Shown here: one piece after another, positions 1-9,855 of the stretch
How positions within the stretch are numbered: position 1 is the stretch's first letter
Layout of the letters: every line of letters starts with the position of its first letter
Source: Marinilabiliaceae bacterium ANBcel2
GTDB lineage: Bacteria > Bacteroidota > Bacteroidia > Bacteroidales > Marinilabiliaceae
Assembly: GCA_029688995.1 (NCBI GenBank)
Contig: JARULA010000001.1
Location: 1 to 64,000, forward strand
Length of the DNA stretch: 64,000 nucleotides
Direction: 5' to 3'
The notes under the pieces: model-generated
Told to the model about the DNA's origin: nothing
The model's database searches: none
What the model saw: the letters and a program-made list of their open reading frames with translations, nothing else
Position numbers and translations under genes: made by a program

Positions 1-6
1 TTTATC

Positions 7-456
7 CTACTCGTTATCATCACCACTCTCATTCTTCTCATTTTTCTCCTCTTCCTCTTTATCCTTTTTATATTTTTCAATAGCCTCTGCAGTTATAAGA
101 CCTTTTTCTTTAAGAATTTTATACCATGAAAAGATCTTTTTTATATCAGAAACATAAACACGCTCCTCATCATAATCGGGTAGTACTTTTTGAAATTCAC
201 TTTTAAGAGTTTTACCGTCCGATTTAGGATCTACATCCATATCACTTTCAAATATTTTTATAAAAATATCTGAAAGAATAACATCTCCTTCATCTGTATA
301 GATTGATATATCCTCTAACGCACTTATACGCGATGTTGAGTAGGCCGGAGACTTTTTGCCGTCACGAAGAGACTCAACTATAATACTGTTACGAGCTTGC
401 GAAACAAGCTTAAATAGTCCGGGCTGACCGGAAATTGCCAAAATATCTTTAACCAT
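7..456 (-). CDS. DUF5606 family protein
   Basis: A 149-residue cytoplasmic protein of a family found almost only in Bacteroidota. No biochemical function is known to me. The N-terminal half, with ISGQPGLFKLVSQ at about residues 8-20 followed by an ALEDISIYT stretch, is the family core. The last 25 residues are a Lys/Glu-rich tail that is probably disordered. There is no signal peptide or membrane segment. It follows the nusB-yajC-ybbR-coaE block on the same strand but has its own well-formed promoter 20 bases upstream of the start, so it is probably transcribed separately. The family assignment is from recalled similarity and is fairly secure; the function is open. Confidence 0.85.
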   Translation of the reverse strand: MVKDILAISGQPGLFKLVSQARNSIIVESLRDGKKSPAYSTSRISALEDISIYTDEGDVILSDIFIKIFESDMDVDPKSDGKTLKSEFQKVLPDYDEERVYVSDIKKIFSWYKILKEKGLITAEAIEKYKKDKEEEEKNEKNESGDDNE

Positions 457-474
457 AACTCTCTATTTTTGCTG

Positions 475-504
475 CAAAAATACAATATTAGCCGAAACCC
501 CAAA
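475..504 (-). promoter_or_regulatory. Bacteroidota-type promoter for the DUF5606 gene
   Basis: Read on the minus strand, TTTG (504-501) is followed after 18 bases by TATTTTTG (482-475). This matches the Bacteroidota -33/-7 consensus TTTG and TAnnTTTG. The expected transcript start is near 468, about a dozen bases before the ATG. Confidence 0.7.
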
Positions 505-658
505 CACTTTTTAATAAAAACAGTAATCAACAAACCGGGCAGTAAGTTTATAAAAGCATACATGTAGTTTCCCGGAAGAAATTGATAACCAATTATAAAA
601 CATATAGAAATAGTTGAGAACATCAAACTCTCAAATGTATTAAGAGGTCATTGAACAG

Positions 659-1249
659 TTATGACATATTTAGAAGTATTTTATGAAGATTTAGCACCTG
701 GGGAACAATTAGTTGTTTATCATCAGCATAAAGTACAAAATCACTCTTATCAGTCCGTTCTTTATCACTCCATTGATTATCTATCCGCTCTTTTACGGTT
801 TTAGTTGAACTGCTATCGCGATTTATAACACGACTAACCCGAATCTCTTCAGGAGCAGATACTGTAATAATAAAATCCATATATTTATAACCGCCACCTT
901 CAAATAGTACAGCAGCTTCATTTAAAACATAAGGCGCAGTCTGTTTCGAAGCCCATATCTGAAAATCGGCACGAATAACAGGATGAACTATTTTATTTAT
1001 CTCTTTAACCAAACCTCTATCTTTAAAGAGTATCTCTGCTACTCTTTTACGATCAAGCTCTCCATCGGAATATATATCATCGCCAAATATCCTCTTATAA
1101 GTTTTAATGATAGAACTATTACTGTTTATAAGTTTACGAGCACGTAAATCAGAGTAATAAACAGGAACCCCAATAGTTTCAAAAATATAACAGACTGTAG
1201 ATTTTCCACTGCCAATACCTCCTGTTATACCAACTTTTAAAGGTCTCAT
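659..1249 (-). CDS. coaE: Dephospho-CoA kinase
   Basis: Catalyses the last step of coenzyme A synthesis, ATP-dependent 3'-phosphorylation of dephospho-CoA, in the cytoplasm. The P-loop GGIGSGKST sits at residues 10-18. The segment PVYYSDLRARKL that follows is the usual substrate region (many homologues have an 'ADxIAR' type motif there), and AAVLFEGG near the middle fits the family's 'PLLFE' block. At 196 residues it matches the normal length of about 200. It is the last gene of the nusB-yajC-ybbR-coaE series, starting 25 bases after the ybbR stop. It is complete, with no missing key residue seen. Confidence 0.95.
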   Translation of the reverse strand: MRPLKVGITGGIGSGKSTVCYIFETIGVPVYYSDLRARKLINSNSSIIKTYKRIFGDDIYSDGELDRKRVAEILFKDRGLVKEINKIVHPVIRADFQIWASKQTAPYVLNEAAVLFEGGGYKYMDFIITVSAPEEIRVSRVINRDSSSTKTVKERIDNQWSDKERTDKSDFVLYADDKQLIVPQVLNLHKILLNMS

Positions 1250-1274
1250 AACAAATAATTAATTAGGTTAATGG

Positions 1275-2324
1275 TCACTCTTCAAGTAATTCAACACTTC
1301 TTTTTCGCTCAATAAGATATTCAACAAAGAGAGGTACAATATCAACAGATCTGATATTTTCGGGAGTTTCCTTAATCTCAACCCTTAATCTATTAGGACG
1401 ATCTTCACGTAAAACAGTACTACCATCAACAATTAACCTAAAATCATTCTCTGATATATTTTCAAATCGGCTTATTACAGCTCGAAAGGTAACTTCGGCA
1501 TTTGGTGGAAATGTTTTTATACGAAGCGAATCGGGCAAATTTAAAACCTCAATAGGAATTGAGTATGAATGCTCCGAAAAGGGTTCAACAGGTATATTAA
1601 CATCAACTTTTTCAACTATATATTGCAGCCTCTCATCTTTGATGATCGCCAAGGTGCCTTCATATGGCGTACGCAAAGGTTGATCATAAGTATAGCGAGC
1701 ATATACCGCCGATAAAGTCTCAATAAGTGACCGCGGACCCAAAACCAGGACTGAATCGGGATTTATAGTAATATCACCGGCGACGGCATGTTGAGTTTCA
1801 AACTTTATATCACCTTTTAGCTTAACAGGAAATGTTTCCTGATGTTTCTCTTCAACATTAAGAAATATTGTATCGGGAACTATACTTAAAAGCTCAATGC
1901 CTAATAAAAGTTGCTCCTTAACCAACTCCTCCTGCTCTGAAGTGGTAATATAGGCATACTCTCTATTATTGCGAACCATACGATTCATGGCAGAAACATC
2001 TATACTTACAGGAATAAAAGGGTTGCTAAGATATTGACGCACTAAAGTGTAACCCGTAGCAGAAACCTCCATGGTAACTCTATCTACAGATGATTCTGTA
2101 ATAATGTCCTCTTCGGGAGTATTTACATAACGTACCGGATAAGAAAATGTGGTAGTATAATTATCGCGCAATGCATTAAGAAACCAAAATGCTGATGAAA
2201 TTAAAAAGAAAAGCAAAAAAACAATAAAATCACGATTATTTTTTAACCGCTTAAAAAAAGCTATTAAAGAACTATCGGATACCCGGATCCAACTTTTTTT
2301 CAATTTTTCTTTAAAATCGTGCAT
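1275..2324 (-). CDS. YbbR-like (CdaR-type) domain protein
   Basis: A 349-residue envelope protein with one N-terminal membrane helix at about residues 33-50 and a periplasmic region with the beta-rich YbbR-like pattern. In Firmicutes the YbbR protein CdaR regulates the diadenylate cyclase CdaA, but no cdaA is in this window, and Bacteroidota family members next to coaE are of unknown role. The gene lies between yajC (99 bases upstream) and coaE (25 bases downstream), an order that recurs in this phylum, so it is probably part of that operon. The family call rests on topology, position and weak motif memory. Confidence 0.75.
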   Translation of the reverse strand: MHDFKEKLKKSWIRVSDSSLIAFFKRLKNNRDFIVFLLFFLISSAFWFLNALRDNYTTTFSYPVRYVNTPEEDIITESSVDRVTMEVSATGYTLVRQYLSNPFIPVSIDVSAMNRMVRNNREYAYITTSEQEELVKEQLLLGIELLSIVPDTIFLNVEEKHQETFPVKLKGDIKFETQHAVAGDITINPDSVLVLGPRSLIETLSAVYARYTYDQPLRTPYEGTLAIIKDERLQYIVEKVDVNIPVEPFSEHSYSIPIEVLNLPDSLRIKTFPPNAEVTFRAVISRFENISENDFRLIVDGSTVLREDRPNRLRVEIKETPENIRSVDIVPLFVEYLIERKRSVELLEE

Positions 2325-2423
2325 TCAATTATAGTAATTTACGTAAAAAGCCAATGTTATGCATAAAGATATAACATCGGCTTTTAAAAATAAAATAGAT
2401 TAAACAGGATATTTTAATGCACC

Positions 2424-2747
2424 TTATTTTCTAGCTGCATCACTCATATCCATAATAATTGCAGATTTATCAATTTTAATTTTAACATCGTCTGCAATCT
2501 CCATAATAACATCTTTCTCTTTAACCTCGGCAATACGACCATAAATACCGCCTGTTGTAATAACTTTATCCCCCTTTTTAAGCGATTCACGATACTTTCT
2601 AAGCTCTTTTTGCCTTTTCATTTGTGGTCTTATCATAAAAAAGTAAAAAACCACTATTATTAATAGAAATGGTAATAAAGACATTAACGGACTACCGGTA
2701 TCGGCAGCTTGTGGAGGTAATGATAAAAATAAACTATACATATTCAT
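2424..2747 (-). CDS. yajC: Preprotein translocase accessory subunit YajC
   Basis: A 107-residue inner-membrane protein that associates with SecDF and the Sec translocon. A short N-terminal segment precedes one strongly hydrophobic helix (about residues 22-38), followed directly by the family hallmark FFMIRPQMKRQKE and a small cytoplasmic domain with the GDKVITTGGIYG motif. Length is typical. It lies 76 bases downstream of nusB and 99 bases upstream of the YbbR gene on the same strand, consistent with a housekeeping operon. Confidence 0.93.
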   Translation of the reverse strand: MNMYSLFLSLPPQAADTGSPLMSLLPFLLIIVVFYFFMIRPQMKRQKELRKYRESLKKGDKVITTGGIYGRIAEVKEKDVIMEIADDVKIKIDKSAIIMDMSDAARK

Positions 2748-2823
2748 ACTAGATTAATTAATTTATATTTCAAAAATGCAATAATAGATTGGCAAAAACA
2801 AATATGAGCATGATCAAAAAAGC

Positions 2824-3768
2824 CTAATTAATTAAGCCTCTTCCTTGTTTTACAATACGCTCATCACCTTTAAAGTCATTAACGATCTTGTCAAGCAGCC
2901 CATTAATAAATGTAGCACTACGTGGTGTAGAGTAATGTTTTGCAAGTTCAATATACTCATTTAAAGTAACTTTAACAGGAATCTCGGTAAACTCAGTCAT
3001 TTCACCCATAGCCATCTGCATAAGAATAATATCCATAAGTGCAATACGGTCAAGATCCCAGTTTTGTATATTATTTTCAATTAAATCGAGAAATTCTTTA
3101 CGGTTAATTACCGCTTTTCTAAAAAGAGCAGTAACAAAATTTTTATCATCGCTATCTTTAAACTCCTTTTGGAGTATCTGCTCATCACCCCTCTCCTCTT
3201 CAAACTCTTTAATGGTTTTAATAACCATGCTTACAATAAACTCCGATTCATCATTCCAAAAAATACTCTGCTCCTCTAATTGATTATAGAGATCTTCGTA
3301 TTGTCCAATAACTTTTTCAACTAATTTAACAACAAATCTTTTTTGAGAGTTATAATCACTCTCCCCGGACTCCATATATCGGTTGTATAAATCGGATTCT
3401 AAAATTTTCGAATAGAGAGAACGTATCAATTCGGGATTATTAACCCAGGAAATGCCTGTAGCTGATTTAAATTTTAATAGTGAAGAGTTGGAGGCTAACT
3501 GATTTAAAACAACATTATCAATAAAGCGTCTGTTTGGGTTAAGATCAGCAAGTGAAGGGCGTTTTTTGGTTTTTCCTCTATCAATACGGTCAACAGCAAA
3601 TGCATGAATTTCAACGATTAACAGTAATAAAAGATGATAAAGCTCATAAGATTTATAAATACTGTGAAACAACTCTTTTTCAACTTTTTGCAAAGAAACA
3701 TCTTCTTTGTGATAATAGGCATACATACTCTGCATAACCTTAACTCTTAGTAATCTTCTACTTAACAT
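2824..3768 (-). CDS. nusB: Transcription antitermination factor NusB, long Bacteroidota form
   Basis: NusB binds boxA RNA with ribosomal protein S10 and supports antitermination in rRNA operons. The recognisable NusB fold is in the C-terminal half: an LDRIALMDIILMQMA helix, then VTLNEYIELAKHYSTPRSATFINGLLD near residues 265-290, which is the conserved NusB end motif. At 314 residues it is more than twice the E. coli length (139); the extra N-terminal helical region is usual for Bacteroidota. It is the first gene of the nusB-yajC-ybbR-coaE run. The start is chosen at the first ATG, giving MLSRRLLRVKVMQ, the normal N-terminus of this group. Confidence 0.92.
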   Translation of the reverse strand: MLSRRLLRVKVMQSMYAYYHKEDVSLQKVEKELFHSIYKSYELYHLLLLLIVEIHAFAVDRIDRGKTKKRPSLADLNPNRRFIDNVVLNQLASNSSLLKFKSATGISWVNNPELIRSLYSKILESDLYNRYMESGESDYNSQKRFVVKLVEKVIGQYEDLYNQLEEQSIFWNDESEFIVSMVIKTIKEFEEERGDEQILQKEFKDSDDKNFVTALFRKAVINRKEFLDLIENNIQNWDLDRIALMDIILMQMAMGEMTEFTEIPVKVTLNEYIELAKHYSTPRSATFINGLLDKIVNDFKGDERIVKQGRGLIN

Positions 3769-4128
3769 TATCGAAAGAACTTTTTTAATCTAAAAACTAC
3801 ACATTATACTAAGACAATATTATAACTTAATATGGAGACAAAAATATAGAATTTTAAATTCTTTACCTATAATAAGGTTTAAAAATATAAGATAACTTTA
3901 ACTTAAATAAATATTAAGTATAAAAAGAGTTTACAAAAAAGTCAAAATTAAAATTTACAAAAAATCACAACAAAAACTATTATGTTTAGTTTTACAAAAA
4001 GCGGTTAAATAAATAAAACATTAAAAAAAAAATGTAAATAAACTTTGGGTGATTTAAAAAATATTTCCCACTTTTGAATATTGAAAATCAAAAGCGCTTT
4101 TTTCTAATTAAAAAAATGATAAATTGAG
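3769..4128. other. AT-rich divergent intergenic region
   Basis: 360 bases between nusB (leftward) and the PUR-alpha gene (rightward). It is very A/T-rich with long A runs. On the minus strand TATTTTTG (3846-3839) is a plausible -7 element for nusB, with no clear -33 partner. I saw no clear promoter for the rightward gene, no small reading frame of note and no convincing DnaA boxes. Confidence 0.5.
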
Positions 4129-4527
4129 ATGGAAGGATTCGACAAAAATGACGGATTTGGAAAGAATGAAAAAGAAGAGATCTTTTCAAAAGTAGTAAGA
4201 GCGGGAAAAAGAACTTATTTTTTTGATGTGAAAGCGACCCGAAAAAATGATTACTATCTAACATTAACAGAGAGTAAGAAAAAATTTGAAGAGGATGGTC
4301 GTTTTTACTTTGAAAAACATAAAATCTTCCTGTACAAAGAGGATTTTGATAAGTTCATTGACGGACTTCAAGAAAGTGTGGACTTCATCAAAAAGGCCAA
4401 GGGTATGTTTGATGATGAAAACAAAGATGAGAACTACGGTGAAAAAAAGGAGAACAGTGAAGAGTATGCAACTTCAGATGTTTCTAAAGAGTACACTGAT
4501 ATCGAATTTGAAGATCTTAATAAGTAA
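4129..4527 (+). CDS. DUF3276 / PUR-alpha family nucleic-acid-binding protein
   Basis: A 132-residue protein of the Bacteroidota DUF3276 family, which has the PUR-alpha fold and is expected to bind single-stranded DNA or RNA. The core spans about residues 15-90: EIFSKVVRAGKRTYFFDVKATR, then YYLTLTESKK and FEKHKIFLYKEDFDKFIDGL. This is one beta-beta-beta-beta-alpha PUR repeat. The last 40 residues are acidic and probably disordered. A strong hairpin terminator follows 20 bases after the stop, so it is monocistronic. The family match is secure; the cellular role is not known. Confidence 0.87.
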   Translation: MEGFDKNDGFGKNEKEEIFSKVVRAGKRTYFFDVKATRKNDYYLTLTESKKKFEEDGRFYFEKHKIFLYKEDFDKFIDGLQESVDFIKKAKGMFDDENKDENYGEKKENSEEYATSDVSKEYTDIEFEDLNK

Positions 4528-4549
4528 AACAACCGATTCTCAATATTTA

Positions 4550-4582
4550 AAGCTGTCTGAAATTTCAGGCAGCTTTTTTTTG
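4550..4582 (+). terminator. Rho-independent terminator after the PUR-alpha gene
   Basis: AGCTGTCTGA (4551-4560) pairs with TCAGGCAGCT (4565-4574) with one G-T wobble, followed by a run of T. It ends transcription of the DUF3276 gene before feoB. Confidence 0.85.
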
Positions 4583-4605
4583 GGTCAAATACCAACATTT
4601 AGGGA

Positions 4606-4636
4606 TTGATGGGTTACTATTTTAACCGTAATTTTG
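4606..4636 (+). promoter_or_regulatory. Putative promoter of feoB
   Basis: TTG at 4606-4608, then 20 bases, then TAATTTTG at 4629-4636. This fits the Bacteroidota -33/-7 pattern and gives a leader of about 40 bases. I saw no clear Fur-box palindrome. Confidence 0.55.
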
Positions 4637-4679
4637 CCTCTTCTTTATGTAAAATACAGATAAAGTAAGTTAGATTATT

Positions 4680-7175
4680 ATGGTATTATCACAACTGACA
4701 AACGGAGAAGAAGCTGTTATAATTAAAGTTAAAGGTCATGGTGCATTTCGCCGTCGCATTTTAGAGATGGGTTTTGTTAAAGGTAAAAAAGTTAAGGTAA
4801 TTAAAAATGCCCCTTTAAAAGATCCTATTGAATATCAAATTCTCAATTATAAAGTATCACTGCGAAGAAGTGAAGCTGAACTTATTGAGGTGATAACAAT
4901 GGAAGAGGCCATAAAAATGAGCGGTCACGAATATCATGGCACCCAAGATGATACCATTATAGAGTCGGCAGTAAAAAAAAGGGGTAAAGATATTCATATT
5001 GCCCTTGTAGGAAACCCTAACAGTGGTAAAACTACTCTTTTTAACAGTGCAAGTAACTCATATGAGCATGTAGGAAATTACGGAGGGGTTACAGTTGATG
5101 TTAAAACAACAACGTTTGAACATAACGGATATACATTTCACATATCAGATCTGCCCGGCACGTACTCCCTCTCGGCTTACAGTCCGGAAGAGATCTTTGT
5201 TCGCGAACATATCGCAAAAAACAAACCGGACATTGTTATCAATGTAGTTGATGCATCGAATTTAGAGCGGAACTTATATCTTACCACTCAGCTAATACAT
5301 ATGGATGTTAAGGTAATTATCGCCCTTAACATGTTTGATGAATTACAACAGCGAGGCGATCATCTCGACTACAAGCTTTTGGGTAAAATGATGGGAATGC
5401 CTGTTGTCCCAACAGTAAGTTCTAAAAACAAAGGAATAAAAAAGCTTTTTGATAAAGCAATAGACGTATTTGAGGATAAAAGCAAGACTTCACGAAGAGT
5501 AAAGATAAATTTTGGAGAAGCTATAGAGAAATCTGTAGAAAAAATTGAAGCACAAATTCTTCAGCACAACGAATTGCATGTTGAGATGTCTGCCCGTTTT
5601 TTAGCAATAAAGCTTCTTGAAAATGATAAAAGCTATAATAAGTACCTTAAAAAAGAGAAGTATAAAAATATTACCGAAGAGGTAAAAAAGCAGAAGTTGC
5701 GCCTTGAAGAGTATCACCATGAAAATGCAGAGACTGTAATTACCGATGCCAGATATGGTTTTATTGCAGGAGCTTTAAAAGATACATTTAAAGAAAACCC
5801 GATTAAAAGAAGACGTAAAACCGATGCTATTGACTCTGTGATAACTCATCGCCTGTTTGGATTTCCCATCTTCTTTATTTTTATGTGGCTAATGTTTCAG
5901 GCGACATTTGCTCTTGGGGAGTATCCTATGGATTGGATTGAAGCAGGTGTGGGGGCATTATCTGAATGGCTGCATGGAGTTATGCCCGAAGGCTCTTTTA
6001 AAGATATGCTGATTGATGGTGTAGTTGGAGGTGTTGGAGAGGTGATAGTATTTTTACCAAATATCCTTATACTATTCTTTTTTATCTCATTTATGGAGGA
6101 TACGGGTTATATGGCAAGAGCAGCCTTCATCATGGATAAGGTGATGAACAAAATAGGATTGCATGGAAAATCATTCATACCTCTTATTATGGGATTTGGA
6201 TGTAATGTGCCGGCAATTATGGCTACACGTACCATTGAAGACCGTAACAGCCGCTTACTAACCATGCTTATTAATCCTTTTATGTCGTGTAGTGCACGAC
6301 TTCCTGTTTATATACTATTTATTGCAGCATTTTTCCCGGAATATCCCGGAACAATGCTATTTATACTTTACGCAACAGGTATTGCACTTGCTGTTTTAGT
6401 AGCAAAAATATTCAACAAATTTGTTCTTATTAAAAAAAATGTTCCATTTGTTATGGAGCTTCCTCCATATCGCATGCCAACCTTAAAGAGCACCACACGA
6501 CACATGTGGAATAAAGGTCAGCAATATGTAAGAAAAATGGGAGGAATTATTCTTATTGCATCAATTATAATATGGTTTTTAGGTTATTTTCCCAGAGAGA
6601 GTAGTAACCAGAAACTATATAAAACAGAAATTGAACAGATATCAGCTCAATATAACTCTAAAATTGAAAATAGTGAGGATAATGCCAGTAAAGCAGCCTT
6701 AATAGAGCAAAAAGAGGATGAGGTATCAATATTAAAGAATCGCATACATACCGAACAGCAGGAGGAGAGTTATATAGGCAGACTGGGAAAAGGGGTTGAG
6801 CCGATTATGAAACCTCTTGGTTTTGACTGGAAAATGGGAGTAAGTTTAATTAGCGGTATTGCAGCTAAAGAGATTGTGATAAGTACCATGTCGGTACTAT
6901 ATCAATCTGGCGGAAAAGAGCCTGATGATACAGAGTCACTTATTCAAAACATTAAAAATGATACCTATGAAGATGGCTCTCCGGTATTTACCCCTGTTGT
7001 TGCATTGGCCTTTTTAATGTTCACACTAATATACTTTCCATGTATAGCGGTTATTGCAGCAATTAAAAAAGAGTCGGGAGCCTGGAGATGGGCAATTTAT
7101 ACAGTGTTATATACTACCGGCTTAGCATGGCTTGTTTCATTTGGAGTATATCAAATAGGAAGCTTATTGTTTTAA
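4680..7175 (+). CDS. feoB: Ferrous iron transporter, FeoA-FeoB fusion
   Basis: Imports Fe(II) across the inner membrane. Residues 1-75 are a FeoA (SH3-like) domain, elsewhere a separate protein. The G-protein domain follows, with GNPNSGKTT at 111-119, DLPG at 157-160 and NMFD as the G4 motif. The membrane part contains both Gate motifs, GFGCNVPAIMATRT and FMSCSARLPVY, with their conserved cysteines. A charged helical insert of about 55 residues lies between Gate 2 and the last membrane helices. Length of 831 fits fused Bacteroidota forms. It is followed 18 bases later by a small Cys-rich membrane peptide gene. The gene is intact. Confidence 0.96.
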   Translation: MVLSQLTNGEEAVIIKVKGHGAFRRRILEMGFVKGKKVKVIKNAPLKDPIEYQILNYKVSLRRSEAELIEVITMEEAIKMSGHEYHGTQDDTIIESAVKKRGKDIHIALVGNPNSGKTTLFNSASNSYEHVGNYGGVTVDVKTTTFEHNGYTFHISDLPGTYSLSAYSPEEIFVREHIAKNKPDIVINVVDASNLERNLYLTTQLIHMDVKVIIALNMFDELQQRGDHLDYKLLGKMMGMPVVPTVSSKNKGIKKLFDKAIDVFEDKSKTSRRVKINFGEAIEKSVEKIEAQILQHNELHVEMSARFLAIKLLENDKSYNKYLKKEKYKNITEEVKKQKLRLEEYHHENAETVITDARYGFIAGALKDTFKENPIKRRRKTDAIDSVITHRLFGFPIFFIFMWLMFQATFALGEYPMDWIEAGVGALSEWLHGVMPEGSFKDMLIDGVVGGVGEVIVFLPNILILFFFISFMEDTGYMARAAFIMDKVMNKIGLHGKSFIPLIMGFGCNVPAIMATRTIEDRNSRLLTMLINPFMSCSARLPVYILFIAAFFPEYPGTMLFILYATGIALAVLVAKIFNKFVLIKKNVPFVMELPPYRMPTLKSTTRHMWNKGQQYVRKMGGIILIASIIIWFLGYFPRESSNQKLYKTEIEQISAQYNSKIENSEDNASKAALIEQKEDEVSILKNRIHTEQQEESYIGRLGKGVEPIMKPLGFDWKMGVSLISGIAAKEIVISTMSVLYQSGGKEPDDTESLIQNIKNDTYEDGSPVFTPVVALAFLMFTLIYFPCIAVIAAIKKESGAWRWAIYTVLYTTGLAWLVSFGVYQIGSLLF

Positions 7176-7193
7176 TATTTAAATAGCAATGTT

Positions 7194-7361
7194 ATGGTAC
7201 AGGATATTTTAACATATATAACAGTAGCTGCAGCATTTATCTATAGTGCTGTTAGCTTTTACAAATTATTAAAAGGTAGTAGCAGTAGCTGTGCAGGAGG
7301 CTGCTCAACAGGTTGTAGTGCTAAATCTGACTTACTAAAACATCTTGAAAAGAGCAAATAG
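7194..7361 (+). CDS. FeoB-associated Cys-rich membrane protein
   Basis: A 55-residue peptide with one membrane helix (about residues 5-26) followed by a Ser/Gly/Cys segment with CAGGCSTGC and a basic tail. Such peptides commonly follow feoB and are thought to assist Fe(II) uptake, perhaps as metal-binding partners at the membrane (role inferred). The start ATG is 18 bases after the feoB stop and the gene ends 46 bases before a bidirectional terminator, so it is co-transcribed with feoB. Confidence 0.85.
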   Translation: MVQDILTYITVAAAFIYSAVSFYKLLKGSSSSCAGGCSTGCSAKSDLLKHLEKSK

Positions 7362-7406
7362 CTCTAATTAATATAAGTTTAAGCAAACAATTGAATAGAT
7401 ATCGAA

Positions 7407-7442
7407 AAAAAGCAAGGAGAATTAAATACTCCTTGCTTTTTT
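7407..7442. terminator. Bidirectional terminator between feoB unit and the DPP IV gene
   Basis: AAAAGCAAGGAG (7408-7419) pairs perfectly with CTCCTTGCTTTT (7429-7440). T runs follow on both strands, so it can serve both convergent units. Confidence 0.9.
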
Positions 7443-7487
7443 GTTGGATAAAAGATCTTTTTTATACCGCTAATTTTACTATCTGGT

Positions 7488-9692
7488 CTATTTCAAATAG
7501 TTATCCAAAAAATTAACCTTCATGCGATAAAGATGGCTACGTGCATTACCTGCTGAAATACTATGATCGTGATTTGGATAAACAAACATATCAAACTGCT
7601 TTCCCGCCTCAATTAATCGATCGGCATACTCTGCAACATTTTGAAAATGGACATTATCATCAGCTGTGCCATGAATTAAAAAGAGACGCCCTGAAAGATC
7701 ATCCACCATATTTATAGGTGCATTATTTGAATATCCCGAAGGGTTCTCCTGCGGCCTTCTCATCAATCTTTCGGTATATCCGGTATCATAATATTTCCAG
7801 TGTGTTACAGGTGCTACAGCTATACCGGCCTTAAACATATCACTTTTACTCATACTTAATGCAGTAACAAAGCCTCCATAGCTCCACCCCCATATAGCAA
7901 TATTTGACTCATCAATATAAGATAGTGATGAAAGATATTTTGCTGCAGATATTTGATCATCACTCTCTAACTTACCCATCTGCATATAGGTCTGTTTTCG
8001 AAAATCTTCTCCACGAGCTCCTGTTCCCCGACCATCAACGGATACCACAACATAGCCTCTATTTATAAGATACTGCTCCCATCCTACACCCCATCTATTA
8101 AGTACCTGCTGGGTGTTAGGACCGCTATATTGAATCATTACCAAAGGGTACTCCCTTGATGAATCAAAGTCCGGTGGAGTTAACATCCAACCATTTAACT
8201 CAGTTCCCTCATCTATATTAAATGTAAAAAACTCTTTCTCCTGCAGATTATACTCCCCAACTTTTTTAGAAAGCTCTTTATTGTCTGCCAACACTGCACG
8301 CAGCCTATTTCGCCGACTATCATAAACATTATAAACTGGAGGTGCTGATACTGAACTCTGCTCCATTATATAATAACTGTAGTCACTACTAAAGCTTGCT
8401 GTAGCATGCCCTGTGTGACCTTTATCACTTAACTGTTTAAGATCATTACCATCAAGCGATACAGAATAAACTTCACGAGTAAGAGGAGACTCTTTAGCGG
8501 CCTGAAAATAGACTACTTCATTATCTTTATCATAACCTAAAAAGGAGGTTACATCCCACTCCCCTTTAGTTATATTGTGACGATGTATTCCATCCATACC
8601 AAAAAGATGAATATGGTTATATCCATCAAGCTCTCCAACATATATAAAGTAGCGATCACCATCAATAAAATGAAAATTTTGTAGTGACGAACTACTTATA
8701 TAACGATCATTTTTATCGGTAAAAAGAGTACGGGATACACCTGAAGCTGGATTGACAATATTAAGATCTAGACGGTTTTGGCGACGATTCAAGATTAATA
8801 CAGCCAATTTTGACGGATTGGTAGTCCACTTAATAAGGGGTACATACTTATCTTTGGTATCTAAATCCATCTCCTTTGTGGTGCGATTGTGAAGATTAAA
8901 TACGTGCACCAACACTTTAGAGTTATCCTCACCTGCCTTTGGATATTTATAAGTATAACTGCCGGGATAGAGCTCATATTGATCATTAGAGGGGTTAGAC
9001 CCCTGATAGAGTGGAAACGAATAAGAGTTCACCTGTGACTCATCAAACCGAATAAAGGCAAGATCACGACTATCAGGCGACCAATCAAAAGCTCGTGTAA
9101 GGTAAAACTCCTCTTCATATACCCAATCGGCCAAACCATTAATTATATAATCTTTTTCCCCATCATCGGTAACCTGGGTTGTACTTTTAAACCTTACATT
9201 ATATATATATATATTGTTATCACGAACATATGCAACACGGTGTCCATCGGGAGAAAAAAGCGGTACCATCTCCCCTCCATGCTCAGATAAAGGTTCAACC
9301 TCTTCTCTTTGAACATCCACAATATAGTAATCGGCACTATATGAGCGGCGGTAAATCTGTTTTCTGTTATTCCAAATTAAAGCTCTAGACTCATCATCAC
9401 TAAAGACATACCCATCAACACTCTCTAAATCAACACCATCTAACATTGCCACATCAATTATCACATTACTGCGTTCGCCCGAAGAGTACTCATATCGTGA
9501 AATAAGAGTGCCCCCCTCCTCCAGTTTAGAGTAGTAATCTCCATTATTCATGGGTTTAATATCACCAATAGTACTATGACTAAATGTACCTTTTGAAACA
9601 AAATCATCCAGCGTAAACTCTTTTTGTTCACCAACTATAGGTTGAGCCAAAAAGGTTACACACAATATAAAACATCCAAATAGTTTCTTCAT
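7488..9692 (-). CDS. Dipeptidyl peptidase IV family serine protease (S9B)
   Basis: A secreted or periplasmic peptidase that releases X-Pro/X-Ala dipeptides from peptide N-termini. An N-terminal signal peptide (about 21 residues) precedes a beta-propeller with repeated DxxxxAFIR- and W-rich strands, followed by an alpha/beta-hydrolase domain. The catalytic triad is visible: Ser604 in GWSYGG, Asp678/679 in GTADDNVH, and His710 in PNHDH. The propeller also has the Glu pair DWVYEEEF that binds the substrate N-terminus in DPP IV. At 734 residues it is full length. Its promoter region is divergent from thrS. It probably supports peptide use as carbon and nitrogen source. Confidence 0.93.
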   Translation of the reverse strand: MKKLFGCFILCVTFLAQPIVGEQKEFTLDDFVSKGTFSHSTIGDIKPMNNGDYYSKLEEGGTLISRYEYSSGERSNVIIDVAMLDGVDLESVDGYVFSDDESRALIWNNRKQIYRRSYSADYYIVDVQREEVEPLSEHGGEMVPLFSPDGHRVAYVRDNNIYIYNVRFKSTTQVTDDGEKDYIINGLADWVYEEEFYLTRAFDWSPDSRDLAFIRFDESQVNSYSFPLYQGSNPSNDQYELYPGSYTYKYPKAGEDNSKVLVHVFNLHNRTTKEMDLDTKDKYVPLIKWTTNPSKLAVLILNRRQNRLDLNIVNPASGVSRTLFTDKNDRYISSSSLQNFHFIDGDRYFIYVGELDGYNHIHLFGMDGIHRHNITKGEWDVTSFLGYDKDNEVVYFQAAKESPLTREVYSVSLDGNDLKQLSDKGHTGHATASFSSDYSYYIMEQSSVSAPPVYNVYDSRRNRLRAVLADNKELSKKVGEYNLQEKEFFTFNIDEGTELNGWMLTPPDFDSSREYPLVMIQYSGPNTQQVLNRWGVGWEQYLINRGYVVVSVDGRGTGARGEDFRKQTYMQMGKLESDDQISAAKYLSSLSYIDESNIAIWGWSYGGFVTALSMSKSDMFKAGIAVAPVTHWKYYDTGYTERLMRRPQENPSGYSNNAPINMVDDLSGRLFLIHGTADDNVHFQNVAEYADRLIEAGKQFDMFVYPNHDHSISAGNARSHLYRMKVNFLDNYLK

Positions 9693-9757
9693 ATCACTTC
9701 TATTACAAAATCGGTTTATTTCAAATTATTCCCTTAAAATAAAATTTTATTATAGAG

Positions 9758-9765
9758 CAAAAATA
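9758..9765 (-). promoter_or_regulatory. -7 element for the DPP IV gene
   Basis: Minus-strand TATTTTTG (9765-9758) matches the Bacteroidota -7 consensus; no clear -33 element. The expected leader is about 60 bases. Confidence 0.45.
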
Positions 9766-9813
9766 AGAATATTACTTTATGATACACTATTTTTATTGGT
9801 CGCCTTAAATAAC

Positions 9814-9821
9814 TATCTTTG
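9814..9821 (+). promoter_or_regulatory. -7 element upstream of thrS; decides the thrS start
   Basis: TATCTTTG at 9814-9821 matches the Bacteroidota -7 consensus, with a TTG at 9797-9799 at a shorter than usual distance. Transcription would begin near 9828, downstream of the longest in-frame start at 9796, which argues that translation starts at 9856. Confidence 0.5.
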
Positions 9822-9855
9822 CATGTTAAAAAATTTTGACAAAACAGAGAACATA

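Noticed and set aside
378-626. An 82-codon minus-strand frame with hydrophobic N-terminus upstream of the DUF5606 gene
   Set aside because: It overlaps the clear DUF5606 promoter and the first third of that gene in another frame. I do not recognise the product, and the end reads as a shadow.
4680-7361. Fur-box control of feoB
   Set aside because: No convincing 19-base Fur palindrome was seen in the 4590-4680 region.
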